A stretch of 64,000 nucleotides of DNA from Phaeobacter sp. A36a-5a. Lineage in GTDB: Bacteria; Pseudomonadota; Alphaproteobacteria; Rhodobacterales; Rhodobacteraceae. Position numbers and translations under genes: made by a program. The stretch's first letter is position 1. Each line of letters starts with the position of its first letter. Positions 49,993 through 59,113 of this stretch are shown here, one piece after another. The stretch is taken from the NCBI RefSeq assembly GCF_037911135.1, contig NZ_JBBLYU010000001.1, positions 620,001 to 684,000 on the forward strand, read 5' to 3'. Under the pieces are notes generated by a model. That model searched no databases. It was given only the letters and a program-made list of their open reading frames with translations, and was not told where the DNA came from.

Positions 49993-51711
49993 TCAGTCGC
50001 GGGTGCCGGAGAAGCGCTCCTGCCAGTCTTCGCGCTGTTCGTCGGTGATCTTGGCAAAGAGCACCTCCGGCACGGTGAAGGCATGACCTGCGGGCAGCGC
50101 GCTGAGGGCGGCGGCCACATCGTCGGGCCAGCTGCGATCCTCGGTCTGAAGGGCGGCCAGCAGACGCTCGGTCGCGTCGGGGATGAAGGGGGCGGACAGC
50201 ACCGCATAGAGCCGGATCAGGTTCAGCCCCAGACGCACCTGAGCGGCGGCCTGATCGGGGTCGGTTTTGAAGACGGACCAGGGGGCTACGGATTGCAGGT
50301 ATTCATTGCCTGCGACCCAGATCGCCCGCAGCTCCTGCGCGGATTTGCGCACATCCATGGCGGCCATATGGCCCTCATAGGCGGTGACGCGGGTGCTGAT
50401 TTCGTCAATCAGCGCCTGTTCGGCCTCGCCGTAGTCATTGCCTGCGGGGACCGCCTCGCCGTATTTGGAGCGGCAGAATTTTGTGATGCGGCTGACAAAG
50501 TTGCCCAGCACGTCGGCCAGATCCTTGTTCACCGATTGCTGGAAATTCTCCCAGGTGAATTCGGAATCACTGCTTTCCGGCGCATGGCTCAGCAGCCACC
50601 AGCGCCAGTAATCGGCGGGCAGGATGTCCAGCGCCTGATCCATGAACACACCGCGCCCCTGCGAGGTGGAGAACTGGCCGCCGTCATAGTTCAGGTAGTT
50701 GAAGGATTTGAGGTGGTCGACCATCTTCCAAGGCTCACCCGAGCCAAGGATGGTGGCCGGGAAGGAGAGGGTGTGGAAGGGGACGTTGTCCTTGCCCATG
50801 AACTGGACGTATTTGACGTCCTCAGCGCCCTTGTCGGTGCGCCACCAGCGTTCCCAATCGGCGTCGGTCTTGCCGTTGGCGTCGGCCCATTCCTTGGCGC
50901 ATGCGATGTATTCGATGGGGGCATCGAACCAGACGTAGAACACCTTGCCCTCCATGCCGGGCCAATCTTCATCGCCTTTCTTGACCGGGACGCCCCAGTC
51001 GAGATCGCGGGTAATGCCGCGGTCCTGAAGGCCGTCGCCGTCATGCAGCCATTTCTTGGCAATCGAGGTGGTGAGGACCGGCCAGTCCTTCTTGGAGTCG
51101 ATCCAGGCATCCAGCTGGTCCTTCAGCTGCGACTGGCAGAGGTACAGGTGCTTGGTCTCGCGCACTTCCAGATCGGTGGAGCCGGAGATCGCGGAGCGCG
51201 GGTCGATCAGATCGGTCGGGTCCAGCTGCTTGGTGCATTCCTCGCATTGGTCGCCGCGCGCCTTCTCATGGCCGCAGTTGGGGCAGGTGCCTTCGATATA
51301 GCGGTCGGGCAGGAAGCGGCCGTCGGCGTGGGAATAGACCTGTTTTTCGGTCACTTCTCGGATCAGGCCCTGTTCGGCCAGCTTGCCTGCGAAATGCTGG
51401 GTCAGCGCATGGTTCTGCGCACTGGAGGAACGGCCGAAGTGGTCAAAGCTGAGGCCAAACCCCTTGGCAATACCGGCCTGGACCTCGTGCATTTCGGCAC
51501 AGTATTCCGCCACCGGCTTGCCTGCCTTGGCGGCGGCCAGTTCGGCGGGGGTGCCGTGTTCGTCGGTGGCGCAGAGGAACATCACCTCATGGCCGCGCGC
51601 CCGCTGGTAGCGGGCATAGAGATCTGCGGGCAGCTGACTGCCGACCAGATTGCCCAGATGCTTGATCCCGTTGATATAGGGGATCGCCGAGGTAATGAGA
51701 AAGCGCGCCAT
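49993..51711 (-). CDS. metG: Methionyl-tRNA synthetase
   Basis: A 572-residue class I synthetase: the HIGH-like region [21 protein letters not shown], a zinc knuckle [35 protein letters not shown]-type core sequence, and a KMSKS equivalent that reads [10 protein letters not shown]. The missing classical KMSKS is normal for this MetG subgroup, where xFSxSxGxGVF occupies the loop. There is no C-terminal dimerisation extension. An alternative ATG is at 51720; I prefer 51711, which gives the conserved MARFLITSA start. Confidence 0.93.
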   Translation of the reverse strand: MARFLITSAIPYINGIKHLGNLVGSQLPADLYARYQRARGHEVMFLCATDEHGTPAELAAAKAGKPVAEYCAEMHEVQAGIAKGFGLSFDHFGRSSSAQNHALTQHFAGKLAEQGLIREVTEKQVYSHADGRFLPDRYIEGTCPNCGHEKARGDQCEECTKQLDPTDLIDPRSAISGSTDLEVRETKHLYLCQSQLKDQLDAWIDSKKDWPVLTTSIAKKWLHDGDGLQDRGITRDLDWGVPVKKGDEDWPGMEGKVFYVWFDAPIEYIACAKEWADANGKTDADWERWWRTDKGAEDVKYVQFMGKDNVPFHTLSFPATILGSGEPWKMVDHLKSFNYLNYDGGQFSTSQGRGVFMDQALDILPADYWRWWLLSHAPESSDSEFTWENFQQSVNKDLADVLGNFVSRITKFCRSKYGEAVPAGNDYGEAEQALIDEISTRVTAYEGHMAAMDVRKSAQELRAIWVAGNEYLQSVAPWSVFKTDPDQAAAQVRLGLNLIRLYAVLSAPFIPDATERLLAALQTEDRSWPDDVAAALSALPAGHAFTVPEVLFAKITDEQREDWQERFSGTRD

Positions 51712-51818
51712 ATCATCCATCCAACTAAAGCTCTGCTGGCCCGTCTAGCGCATGGCGCTGCCGCCGAAAACCCCGTGGTGCGCTTTGCCGCCATTTTCCC
51801 GTATCGGGTCGCGGTGGG

Positions 51819-53042
51819 CTAGCGGCGCTCGCGGGAGCGTTTCAGCAGGCGGCCAATGGTGAAGGAGGTGCGCGGCGCATAGACATAACGTGTGCGATCC
51901 TCAGGGGCGGGGCGGGCGCGCATCCGCAGCAGGCCAAAGACGATCAGCCCAAGGTGGCCCACGGCGACAAAGGCAAACAACGCGCCGGGACCGTAGTTTT
52001 CGATCAGCGCCGAGGTGATCAGCGGCGAGGCGATGGCACCAAGGGCGTAGAAGAACATCAGCGCGGCGGAGAGTTCGACGCGCTGCTGCGAGGTGGCAAA
52101 GTCGTTAGCGTGTGCGGCCGAGACCGAGAAGATCGGCATGGTGGTAAAACCGAAGAAGGCGGCAGAGGCCATCACCGCCAATGTGCCCATGCCGCTGGCC
52201 GCCATGGTGACGCCACAGGACAGGATCGCCACCACCGACAGCCAGATCAGAACCCAGCGGCGGTCGTATTTGTCGGCCAGCCAGCCGAGCGGATATTGCG
52301 CCAGCGCGCCGCCCAGAACAAAGGTGGCGAGGAAGAAGGCGATCTGGCCGACCTCCAGACCGACCTCCTGACCGTAGATCGGCCCCACCATACGGAAGGA
52401 GGCTGAACTGAGCGCGGCGACGATCACCCCCGCGACGGCGAGTGGCGAGCAGGCCCAGGCCAGTTTCGGGCGCAGGCGCGGGGCGTCGGGGATCTCCGGC
52501 TGGCTCGCTTTGGTCATGGTGAGCGGCAGCAGCGCGGCACAGCAGAGGATAGCCAGCAGGTTGTAGGACACGTAGGAGGCGGGCGGCAGCACCGCGATCA
52601 GCAGCTGCGCCGCGAGCGAGGCGGAGAGATCCGCGATCCGGTAGGTGCCCATGGCGCGGCCACGGCTTTCATTGGTGACCTTGGCGTTCAGCCAGGCTTC
52701 GATCACCGTGTAGCAGCCCGCAACGCAGAGGCCGGAGGCCATGCGCATCACGGCCCAGGCCATTGGATCCTCGGTCAGGGTGTGGCCGATCAGCCCCATG
52801 GCGCCGAGCGCGGTACAGACGGCAAAGGCGCGGCTGTGGCCGACATTGCCCATCAGGCGCGGCACCCACCAGCAGCCCACAAAAAAGCCAAGGAAATGCG
52901 CCGAGCCGAGAAAGCCGATCTGCTCCTTGTCAAAGCCAAGCGTCAGGCCAGAGATCGCGTCCAGCGGGCCAACGCCGCCGGTCGACAGTTGCAACAGGAT
53001 CACCGAAAGAAACAGCGCCGCAAAGGAAATCATCATCCGCAT
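51819..53042 (-). CDS. MFS transporter
   Basis: A 407-residue major facilitator with 12 hydrophobic segments. The loop 2-3 motif appears as GFFVGCWWVPRLMGNVGHSRAFAV, and its repeat in the second half is GALAQYPLGWLADKYDRRWVL. It resembles the YcaD/arabinose-efflux-like group. There is no functional partner gene: rhodanese genes lie upstream and metG downstream on the same strand. The substrate is unknown. The C-terminal tail is Arg-rich. Confidence 0.85.
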   Translation of the reverse strand: MRMMISFAALFLSVILLQLSTGGVGPLDAISGLTLGFDKEQIGFLGSAHFLGFFVGCWWVPRLMGNVGHSRAFAVCTALGAMGLIGHTLTEDPMAWAVMRMASGLCVAGCYTVIEAWLNAKVTNESRGRAMGTYRIADLSASLAAQLLIAVLPPASYVSYNLLAILCCAALLPLTMTKASQPEIPDAPRLRPKLAWACSPLAVAGVIVAALSSASFRMVGPIYGQEVGLEVGQIAFFLATFVLGGALAQYPLGWLADKYDRRWVLIWLSVVAILSCGVTMAASGMGTLAVMASAAFFGFTTMPIFSVSAAHANDFATSQQRVELSAALMFFYALGAIASPLITSALIENYGPGALFAFVAVGHLGLIVFGLLRMRARPAPEDRTRYVYAPRTSFTIGRLLKRSRERR

Positions 53043-53204
53043 AATGGCCAGTCATGACCGCTGCGCCGCGGGATTGCACGGGTGTTTCCGACATTTGCCG
53101 GTCAGGAATGTCGTATTGTGCAGCGGCGCGGCAGATTTGCCGCGCAGGCCTGTCAGGCGCGGGTTATTCCGGTGCAGGTCATTCCGGCGCAGGTGGGGTG
53201 CGGG

Positions 53205-53606
53205 TCAGTCGTCGCGCTGGGCGATTTCGCCGCCGGCCTTGCTCCATGCGGTAAAACCGCCCTCAAGGTGCATCACCGGTCCGAGCCCCATCTCCATCGC
53301 CGCCTTGGCGGCCAGCGCGGAGCGCCAGGCGCTGGCACAGTAGAAGACATAGGTCTTGTCCTGATTGAACACCGGTTTGTGGTAGGGGCTGTCCGGGTCG
53401 ATCCAGAATTCCAGCATCCCGCGCGGGCAGGAAAAGGCGCCTGGAATCATGCCGCTGGCCTGCAATTCGCGGATATCGCGCAGGTCGATGAAGGCATAGG
53501 CGTCATCATGGATGGCCTCTTTTGCGGTCTCCACGGACAGGGTGTCCACGACGGCGTTGGCCTCGTCAAGGAGCGCCTTGACGCCTTTTGTGATGGTTTG
53601 CGGCAT
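53205..53606 (-). CDS. Rhodanese-like sulfurtransferase (copy 1)
   Basis: A 133-residue single rhodanese domain. AYAFIDLRDIRELQASGMIPGAFSCPRG is the first half and the active-site loop is YCASAWRS with its catalytic cysteine in the usual CxxxxR(S/T) context. It would move sulfane sulfur in the cytoplasm (no signal peptide). GGGAG precedes the ATG. A second gene of the same length and similar sequence lies 86 bases upstream on the same strand, so this is a tandem duplicate. Confidence 0.88.
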   Translation of the reverse strand: MPQTITKGVKALLDEANAVVDTLSVETAKEAIHDDAYAFIDLRDIRELQASGMIPGAFSCPRGMLEFWIDPDSPYHKPVFNQDKTYVFYCASAWRSALAAKAAMEMGLGPVMHLEGGFTAWSKAGGEIAQRDD

Positions 53607-53692
53607 GCTGTGCTCCCTCTGGCTGTCAGAGGCACAGGCTGCCGGGTTTTGCGCGGGGTGACAAGCACCGCTTGTCCGGTATCAGCCGGTAT

Positions 53693-54094
53693 TTACCACT
53701 TGTAAGGGATGGCATCGCCCCCGTCGGCGATCCAGGCATCAAAGCCGCCTTTCAAAAAGACCACCCGCTGCAATCCCATTTCCAGCGCGGTGCTGGCAGC
53801 CAGGGCCGACCGCCATCCGTTGTCACAATAGAAGATGAAGGCCCGATCCTCGGCAAAGACCGGTTTGTGGTAGGGGCTGGAGGGATCAATCCAGAACTCC
53901 ATCAGGCCGCGCGGGCAGGACAGGGCGCCGGGGATGACGCCGGTGCGTTCAACTTCGCGGATTACCCGCAGGTCGACAAACAGGCTGTCGTCACGGCCAT
54001 GCAGATCTGCCGCCTCTGCCGGGGAAATCGACACCACGATGGCTTCAGCTTCTGCGATCAGGTCTTTGTAGCTTTTGGACATAGAGAACGTCAT
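53693..54094 (-). CDS. Rhodanese-like sulfurtransferase (copy 2)
   Basis: A 133-residue rhodanese domain paralogous to the neighbour: SLFVDLRVIREVERTGVIPGALSCPRG, FWIDPSSPYHKPVF and the active loop YCDNGWRS. I start at the ATG at 54094, with AGGAGAG upstream; a longer reading to 54172 has no ribosome site. Both copies share the FWIDPxSPYHKPVF block, which marks a subfamily different from GlpE or PspE. The active loops differ (ASAW and DNGW), so substrates may differ. Confidence 0.87.
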   Translation of the reverse strand: MTFSMSKSYKDLIAEAEAIVVSISPAEAADLHGRDDSLFVDLRVIREVERTGVIPGALSCPRGLMEFWIDPSSPYHKPVFAEDRAFIFYCDNGWRSALAASTALEMGLQRVVFLKGGFDAWIADGGDAIPYKW

Positions 54095-54274
54095 GTTGTC
54101 ACTCTCCTTTTCTAGATTTGCGACAATTTTAATCATATCATATCCATCGCGTTTCACGTCTGGATTGTGCATGAAAGGTTAACGCCCTGATGCACGACGG
54201 AGGCGATCTGGTTGCACTGGGCCGCGGGTGGGCTAGGGTCTGTTGCGAGTTGCAACACGAAGGATCTGCGCGAA

Positions 54275-55318
54275 ATGAAAAAGAACCCGCTTGGCCGCAC
54301 CGGTATGGAGGTGTCGCGTATCTGTCTTGGCACCATGACCTTTGGCACCCAGACGGATGAGTCTGACGCCCATGCGCAGATCGACCTGGCGCTGGCGGCG
54401 GGGGTGAATTTTCTGGATACCGCCGAGATGTACCCGGTGAATCCGATCAGCGCCGAGACGATCGGGGACAGCGAGGCGATCATCGGCAATTGGAATGCCC
54501 GCAGCGGGCGGCGCGGGGATTACATCCTGGCGACCAAACATTCCGGCGAGGGGTTGCAGGCGGTGCGCGATGGCGCTGCGATCACCACAGAGACCATTCC
54601 GGCCACCATCGAGGGATCGCTGCGGCGGCTGCAGACGGATTACATCGACCTCTATCAGTTTCACTGGCCCAATCGGGGCAGCTACATGTTCCGCAAGAAC
54701 TGGCAGTATGATCCGGGTGGCGATGACCGGGCCGAGGTGCTGGACAATATGGCCGGCTGCCTGGAGGCGCTGAAAGCGCAGGTGGACAAGGGCAATATCC
54801 GCGCCTTTGGTCTGTCCAACGAAAGCGCCTGGGGCACGGCGCACTGGCTGCGGCTGGCGGAGGAGATGGGCGGGCCACGGGTGGCCTCGATCCAGAATGA
54901 ATACTCGCTGCTGTGCCGTCTATACGATACCGATCTGGCGGAGCTGAGCGCCTATGAGGACGTCGGGCTGCTGGCATTTTCACCGCTGGCAACGGGCCTG
55001 CTCACGGGGAAATATCAGGATGGTGCGGTGCCTGAGGCCTCCCGCAAGACGCTGAACCCGGAACTGGGCGGGCGTGATACGCCGCGGGTCTATCCGGCGG
55101 TAGCTGCCTATCTGGAGATTGCCGCGCGCCATGGTCTGGACCCGGTGCATATGGCGCTGGCCTGGTGCCATACCCGGCCGTTCATGGCGTCGGCCATTCT
55201 GGGTGCCACCACGCTGCCGCAGCTGGAGCACGCGCTGGCGGGCGATGATCTGACGCTGTCGCCGGAGGTGATGGACGAGATCGACGCGGCCCATCGCGCC
55301 CATCCGATGCCTTATTGA
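54275..55318 (+). CDS. Aldo/keto reductase (Tas-like)
   Basis: A 347-residue NADPH-dependent AKR barrel. The catalytic tetrad is D48 and Y53 (FLDTAEMYP), K88 (ATKHSG) and H130 (QFHWPN), with IRAFGLSNESAWGTA and YSLLCR typical of the Tas/YghZ group. The ATG at 54275 follows AAGGA at a suitable distance. A dyad TGTTGC-GAGTT-GCAACA (54241-54257) lies just upstream and may be an operator. It is divergent from the rhodaneses and converges with the GlxA-type regulator. The substrate is unknown. Confidence 0.88.
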   Translation: MKKNPLGRTGMEVSRICLGTMTFGTQTDESDAHAQIDLALAAGVNFLDTAEMYPVNPISAETIGDSEAIIGNWNARSGRRGDYILATKHSGEGLQAVRDGAAITTETIPATIEGSLRRLQTDYIDLYQFHWPNRGSYMFRKNWQYDPGGDDRAEVLDNMAGCLEALKAQVDKGNIRAFGLSNESAWGTAHWLRLAEEMGGPRVASIQNEYSLLCRLYDTDLAELSAYEDVGLLAFSPLATGLLTGKYQDGAVPEASRKTLNPELGGRDTPRVYPAVAAYLEIAARHGLDPVHMALAWCHTRPFMASAILGATTLPQLEHALAGDDLTLSPEVMDEIDAAHRAHPMPY

Positions 55319-55335
55319 TCTGGCGGTGCTGCTGG

Positions 55336-55369
55336 CAGAACGGGCACGCCCGCCGGGGCGTCCGTTCTG
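55336..55369. terminator. Bidirectional hairpin between the aldo/keto reductase and GlxA-type regulator
   Basis: Outer arms CAGAACGG and CCGTTCTG (8 bp) enclose inner arms ACGCCC and GGGCGT with a GCCG loop and a two-base bulge. It lies between two convergent genes. No long T-run flanks it, so termination is likely but not certain. Confidence 0.6.
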
Positions 55370-55386
55370 ATCTGCAAAAGGCTCAG

Positions 55387-56478
55387 TCAGTAAGAACCGG
55401 TTGAGTGCCGTGGCAGCGGTCCGCTCTGGCGCAGCGTGGTCTGGCCCTGCGACAGGGGGGCTTGGCTGAACAGCGGTTTGCTTGCCGCCAGACGTGGCGT
55501 TGCGGCGGTTGCGAGGCTGGTCTGGCGCAGTTCGCGCGCGGTGATGCCATGGGCGGTGCGGAAGGCGCGGGCAAAGCTCGACTGCGAGTTGAAGCCGGTG
55601 GCCAGCGCGACCTCCATGATCGGCAGATCGGTGTCGGTCACCAATCGGCGTGCCTCGGCCAGACGCAGTTGCAGATAATGGTCCTGCGGCGTCGTATTCA
55701 GCCGCAGGCGGAACTGCTGTTGCAGGCTGCGGGTGCTGGTTCCCAGTTCCTCGGCAATCTCGCTGAGCGGTTTGGGATCGTCCAGCGCGGCCTCCATCAG
55801 GGCGTTGGCCCGTGCCGTGAGCGAGGAATGTCTGGAGCTGCCAAGGCGGCTTTGTGGCCGTTCGGTCGAGCCGGGGCCATCGTAGAGGAACAGGCCGGCC
55901 ACGCGTGAGGCAAAGCCCGCACCATGACGGCTGCCGATGATATGCAGCATCATCTCGATCGCCGGGGTCGCCCCGCCGGAGGTCATCCGCCCCTCGGAGA
56001 GGGTGAAGCGGTCGTTGCGGCTTTGCACGCCCGGAAAGCGGCTGGCGAAATTGTCCAGATCTTCCCAATGTGTCGTCGCGGGGTGGCCGTCCAGCAGACC
56101 GGCCTCGGCCATAAGCCAGGGGCCGCCGTCGATGCCCGCGATGGTCGCGCCACCTGCCGCCAGACGGCGCAGACCGGCGAGCAGGCTGGGGGTCGCATGG
56201 CGCGCGAGCTGGAAGCCGGCGATCACGATCAGCAATTCGCAGCTTTGCAGCCGGGCCAGCGGGATGCCGGGCACCGAGAGGCCGCTGGTCAGCATCGCAG
56301 GCTCGCTGGTGGCGGTGACATAGTCCCAGTCGAATGCGCCGCGACCTGCCAGCCGATTGGCCGCGCGCATCGGATCGACGGCAGCGGCGAAGGACAGCGT
56401 ATTGCTCTCATCAAGCACCAAAACAGCGGTTTTTAGCGGCTGATTCTCGGGCTGGAGGATGTTTTTTGCGGATTTCAT
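55387..56478 (-). CDS. GlxA-family AraC-type regulator, probable carnitine catabolism regulator
   Basis: About 363 residues. The N-terminal two-thirds is a DJ-1/PfpI-like domain (VLVLDESNTLSFAAAVDPMRAANRLAG, then IAGIDGGPWLMAEAGLLDG). The C-terminal AraC HTH pair includes LSEIAEELGTSTRSLQQQF and PIMEVALATGFNSQSSFARAFR. I start at the ATG at 56478 (the preceding codon is TTG). It is divergent from the carnitine operon by 132 bases, the same layout as CdhR of pseudomonads, so regulation of carnitine genes is inferred. Confidence 0.88.
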   Translation of the reverse strand: MKSAKNILQPENQPLKTAVLVLDESNTLSFAAAVDPMRAANRLAGRGAFDWDYVTATSEPAMLTSGLSVPGIPLARLQSCELLIVIAGFQLARHATPSLLAGLRRLAAGGATIAGIDGGPWLMAEAGLLDGHPATTHWEDLDNFASRFPGVQSRNDRFTLSEGRMTSGGATPAIEMMLHIIGSRHGAGFASRVAGLFLYDGPGSTERPQSRLGSSRHSSLTARANALMEAALDDPKPLSEIAEELGTSTRSLQQQFRLRLNTTPQDHYLQLRLAEARRLVTDTDLPIMEVALATGFNSQSSFARAFRTAHGITARELRQTSLATAATPRLAASKPLFSQAPLSQGQTTLRQSGPLPRHSTGSY

Positions 56479-56610
56479 CAAGTTCGATTCGCATGTTGAC
56501 TAGTGGGTGCACCAAGGCTGCGGCACTGTTGAAAGCAACACAAACAGGAATCTGGGGGCAGGCTTGGGGATAACTCGGGCACAACCCTGTACATCGAGGG
56601 GAAAACCAAA

Positions 56611-57528
56611 ATGCCTCTGAATATGGCCAAAAACGTCTTTATCACCTGCGCCGTGACCGGCTCTGGCAGCACCCAGGATCGCAGCCCGCATGTGCCCAGA
56701 TCACCCCAGGCGATTGCCGATAGCGCGATTGCGGCGGCCAAGGCCGGGGCGGCGATCGTGCATTGCCACGTGCGTGATCCCGAGACCGGTGCCCCCAGCC
56801 GTCGGCTGGATCTGTACCGCGAGGTGACCGAGCGGATCCGCGATGCGGATGTCGATGTGGTGCTGAACCTGACAGCGGGCATGGGCGGTGACATGGTGTT
56901 TGGCGACACCGAAAACCCGCTGCCGCTGAGCGAGGCTGGCACCGATATGATCGGCGCCACCGCCCGGATGGCGCATGTGGCGGAGTGCCTGCCGGAGATC
57001 TGCACGCTGGATTGCGGCACGATGAACTTCGCCGAGGCCGATTACGTGATGACCAACACGCCGGGCATGTTGCGCGCCATGGGCCAGATGATGACCGATC
57101 TGGGGGTGAAGCCGGAGATCGAAGCCTTCGACACCGGTCATCTGTGGTTCGCCAAGGAGCTGGTGAAGGAAGGCGTGCTGAACAGCCCGGCGCTGGTCCA
57201 GCTGTGCATGGGGGTCCCCTGGGGCGCGCCCAATGACCTCAACACCTTCATGGCGATGGTCAATAATGTGCCGGGTGACTGGGACTGGTCGGCGTTCTCG
57301 CTGGGGCGCGATCAGATGGCCTATGTGGCGGCCTCCGTGTTGGCGGGCGGCAATGTGCGGGTGGGTCTTGAGGACAACCTGTGGCTCGGCAAAGGGCAGC
57401 TGGCGGAAAACTGGCAGCTGGTCGAACGGGCGGGCACCATCATCGAGAACATGGGGGCCCGCGTGATGGGGCCGCAGGACGTGCGGGAGCAGCTGGGTCT
57501 GGTGAAACGCGCACCGGTGGCGGGTTGA
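56611..57528 (+). CDS. BKACE-family 3-dehydrocarnitine cleavage enzyme
   Basis: A 305-residue beta-keto acid cleavage enzyme (PF05853). Metal ligands H51 and H53 lie in IVHCHVRDPETG. DVVLNLTAGMGGD, LDCGTMNFAE, CMGVPWGAPN and VRVGLEDNLWLGKGQLA follow. With carnitine dehydrogenase next door, it should turn 3-dehydrocarnitine plus acetyl-CoA into acetoacetate and betainyl-CoA, as CdhC does in Pseudomonas. GAGGGG precedes the ATG. It leads the operon. Confidence 0.9.
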   Translation: MPLNMAKNVFITCAVTGSGSTQDRSPHVPRSPQAIADSAIAAAKAGAAIVHCHVRDPETGAPSRRLDLYREVTERIRDADVDVVLNLTAGMGGDMVFGDTENPLPLSEAGTDMIGATARMAHVAECLPEICTLDCGTMNFAEADYVMTNTPGMLRAMGQMMTDLGVKPEIEAFDTGHLWFAKELVKEGVLNSPALVQLCMGVPWGAPNDLNTFMAMVNNVPGDWDWSAFSLGRDQMAYVAASVLAGGNVRVGLEDNLWLGKGQLAENWQLVERAGTIIENMGARVMGPQDVREQLGLVKRAPVAG

Positions 57529-57559
57529 GCGGCGTTTGAGCCGAGTTGTAGCGGCGGAC

Positions 57560-57606
57560 TTGGGGGCTAGCCCCCAAACCCCCAGGATATTTCAGGCCAG
57601 AAGAAA
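57560..57606. repeat. REP-like intergenic element between BKACE and carnitine dehydrogenase
   Basis: The perfect 18-bp palindrome TTGGGGGCTAGCCCCCAA (57560-57577) is followed by a CCCCCAGGATATTTC and CCAGAAGAAAC tract. Similar G/C hairpins followed by GGATATTT and CCAGAAGAAA are, from memory, common between genes in roseobacter chromosomes. Only one copy is in this window, so repetitiveness is not shown here. It could stabilise or limit the upstream mRNA. Confidence 0.45.
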
Positions 57607-57630
57607 CGGCCGGTTCCGAAAGGACATCAC

Positions 57631-59103
57631 ATGAAAACAGCAGCAATCATCGGCGGCGGGGTTATCGGCGGCGGCTGGGCCGCGCGGTTCCTGCTGAATG
57701 GCTGGAACGTGCGGGTGTTCGACCCGGACCCGGAAGCGGAGCGCAAGATCGGCGAAGTGCTGGGGAATGCCCGCCGGAGCTTGCCCGGCCTTGGCAATGT
57801 GGCATTGCCTGCGGAGGGCAGCCTGACCTTCCATGACACCATTGCGGAGGCTGTGGACGGCGCGGCATGGATCCAGGAAAGCGTGCCGGAGCGGCTGGAC
57901 CTGAAACAGAAGGTCTATGCCGAGCTGCAGGCGCATTGCGCGCCGGATGCGGTGATCGGCTCCTCCACCTCGGGCTTCAAGCCGTCACAATTGCAGGACG
58001 GGCGCGAGAACCCCGGTCAGATCGTGGTCGCGCATCCGTTCAACCCGGTCTACCTGCTGCCGCTGGCGGAGCTGGTCACCACCGGGGCCAACCCGGCGGG
58101 TGTTGTCGACCGGGCCAAGGCGATCATCACCGAGATCGGCATGTACCCGCTGCACCTGAAGAAAGAGATCGACGCCCATGTGGCCGACCGGTTCCTGGAG
58201 GCGGTCTGGCGCGAGGCGCTGTGGCTGGTCAAGGACGGTATCGCCACCACCGAGGAGATCGACAACGCGATCCGCTACGGCTTTGGCATCCGCTGGGCGC
58301 AGATGGGCCTCTTTGAGACCTACCGGGTTGCGGGCGGCGAGGCGGGCATGAAGCATTTCATGGCGCAGTTCGGCCCGTGTCTCAGCTGGCCCTGGACCAA
58401 GCTGATGGATGTTCCGGAGTTCACCGATGAGCTGGTGGACCTGATCGCGGGCCAGTCGGACGAACAGTCCGGCCAGTATTCGATCCGCGAGCTGGAGCGG
58501 CACCGGGATGACAACCTGGTGGGCATGATGCGGGCGCTGGGCGCAAACAACTGGGGTGCGGGCGCGCTGCAGAACAGTCATGACCTGAACCGCGAGGGCG
58601 AGGCCGGGCTGGTGCGCCGGATCGAAGACCTGAAAGACCTGAGCCAGCCGGTTCTGACCCAGAGCCGCGTGGTGCCGCTGGATTGGACCGATTACAACGG
58701 CCATATGACCGAGAGCCGGTACCTGGATGCCTTTGCGCAATCCACCGACCGGCTGATGATGATCATCGGCTGCAATGCGGAGTATATCGCCAGTGGCGGC
58801 AGCTATTTCACCGCCGAGACCCATATCCGCCACATCGACGAGGTGCACGCGGGCGATCCGATCCAGGTGCGGACACGGGTGATCATGGGCGCTGGCAAGA
58901 AGATGCACCTGTGGCACGAAATGTATTCGGGCGAGCGTCTGCTGGCGACCGGCGAGCATATGCTGCTGCATGTGGATCTTGCGACCCGCCGCTCTGCCCC
59001 GCCTGCGCCGCATATCGAGGCCAATCTGGTGAAGCTGGCCGAGGCGCATTCCGCATTGCCCGCGCCGGACGGGCTGGGCCGCGCCATCGGCGCGCCACGG
59101 TGA
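57631..59103 (+). CDS. lcdH: L-carnitine 3-dehydrogenase fused to betainyl-CoA thioesterase
   Basis: A 490-residue fusion. Residues 1 to about 320 are a 3-hydroxyacyl-CoA dehydrogenase-like enzyme: NAD site IIGGGVIGGGWAARF, AHPFNP at 134-139, and EIDAHVADRFLEAVWREAL. From about residue 345 there is a hotdog thioesterase (VVPLDWTDYNGHMTESRYLDAF). The first half oxidises L-carnitine to 3-dehydrocarnitine; the second should hydrolyse the betainyl-CoA made by BKACE, releasing glycine betaine. AAAGGA precedes the ATG. In pseudomonads these are separate genes. Confidence 0.92.
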   Translation: MKTAAIIGGGVIGGGWAARFLLNGWNVRVFDPDPEAERKIGEVLGNARRSLPGLGNVALPAEGSLTFHDTIAEAVDGAAWIQESVPERLDLKQKVYAELQAHCAPDAVIGSSTSGFKPSQLQDGRENPGQIVVAHPFNPVYLLPLAELVTTGANPAGVVDRAKAIITEIGMYPLHLKKEIDAHVADRFLEAVWREALWLVKDGIATTEEIDNAIRYGFGIRWAQMGLFETYRVAGGEAGMKHFMAQFGPCLSWPWTKLMDVPEFTDELVDLIAGQSDEQSGQYSIRELERHRDDNLVGMMRALGANNWGAGALQNSHDLNREGEAGLVRRIEDLKDLSQPVLTQSRVVPLDWTDYNGHMTESRYLDAFAQSTDRLMMIIGCNAEYIASGGSYFTAETHIRHIDEVHAGDPIQVRTRVIMGAGKKMHLWHEMYSGERLLATGEHMLLHVDLATRRSAPPAPHIEANLVKLAEAHSALPAPDGLGRAIGAPR

Positions 59104-59113
59104 GGTTTCGGGC

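Noticed and set aside
49993-51711. metG as a possible defective gene because KMSKS is missing
   Set aside because: The loop reads [10 protein letters not shown], the normal equivalent in this MetG subgroup, and the rest of the protein is intact.
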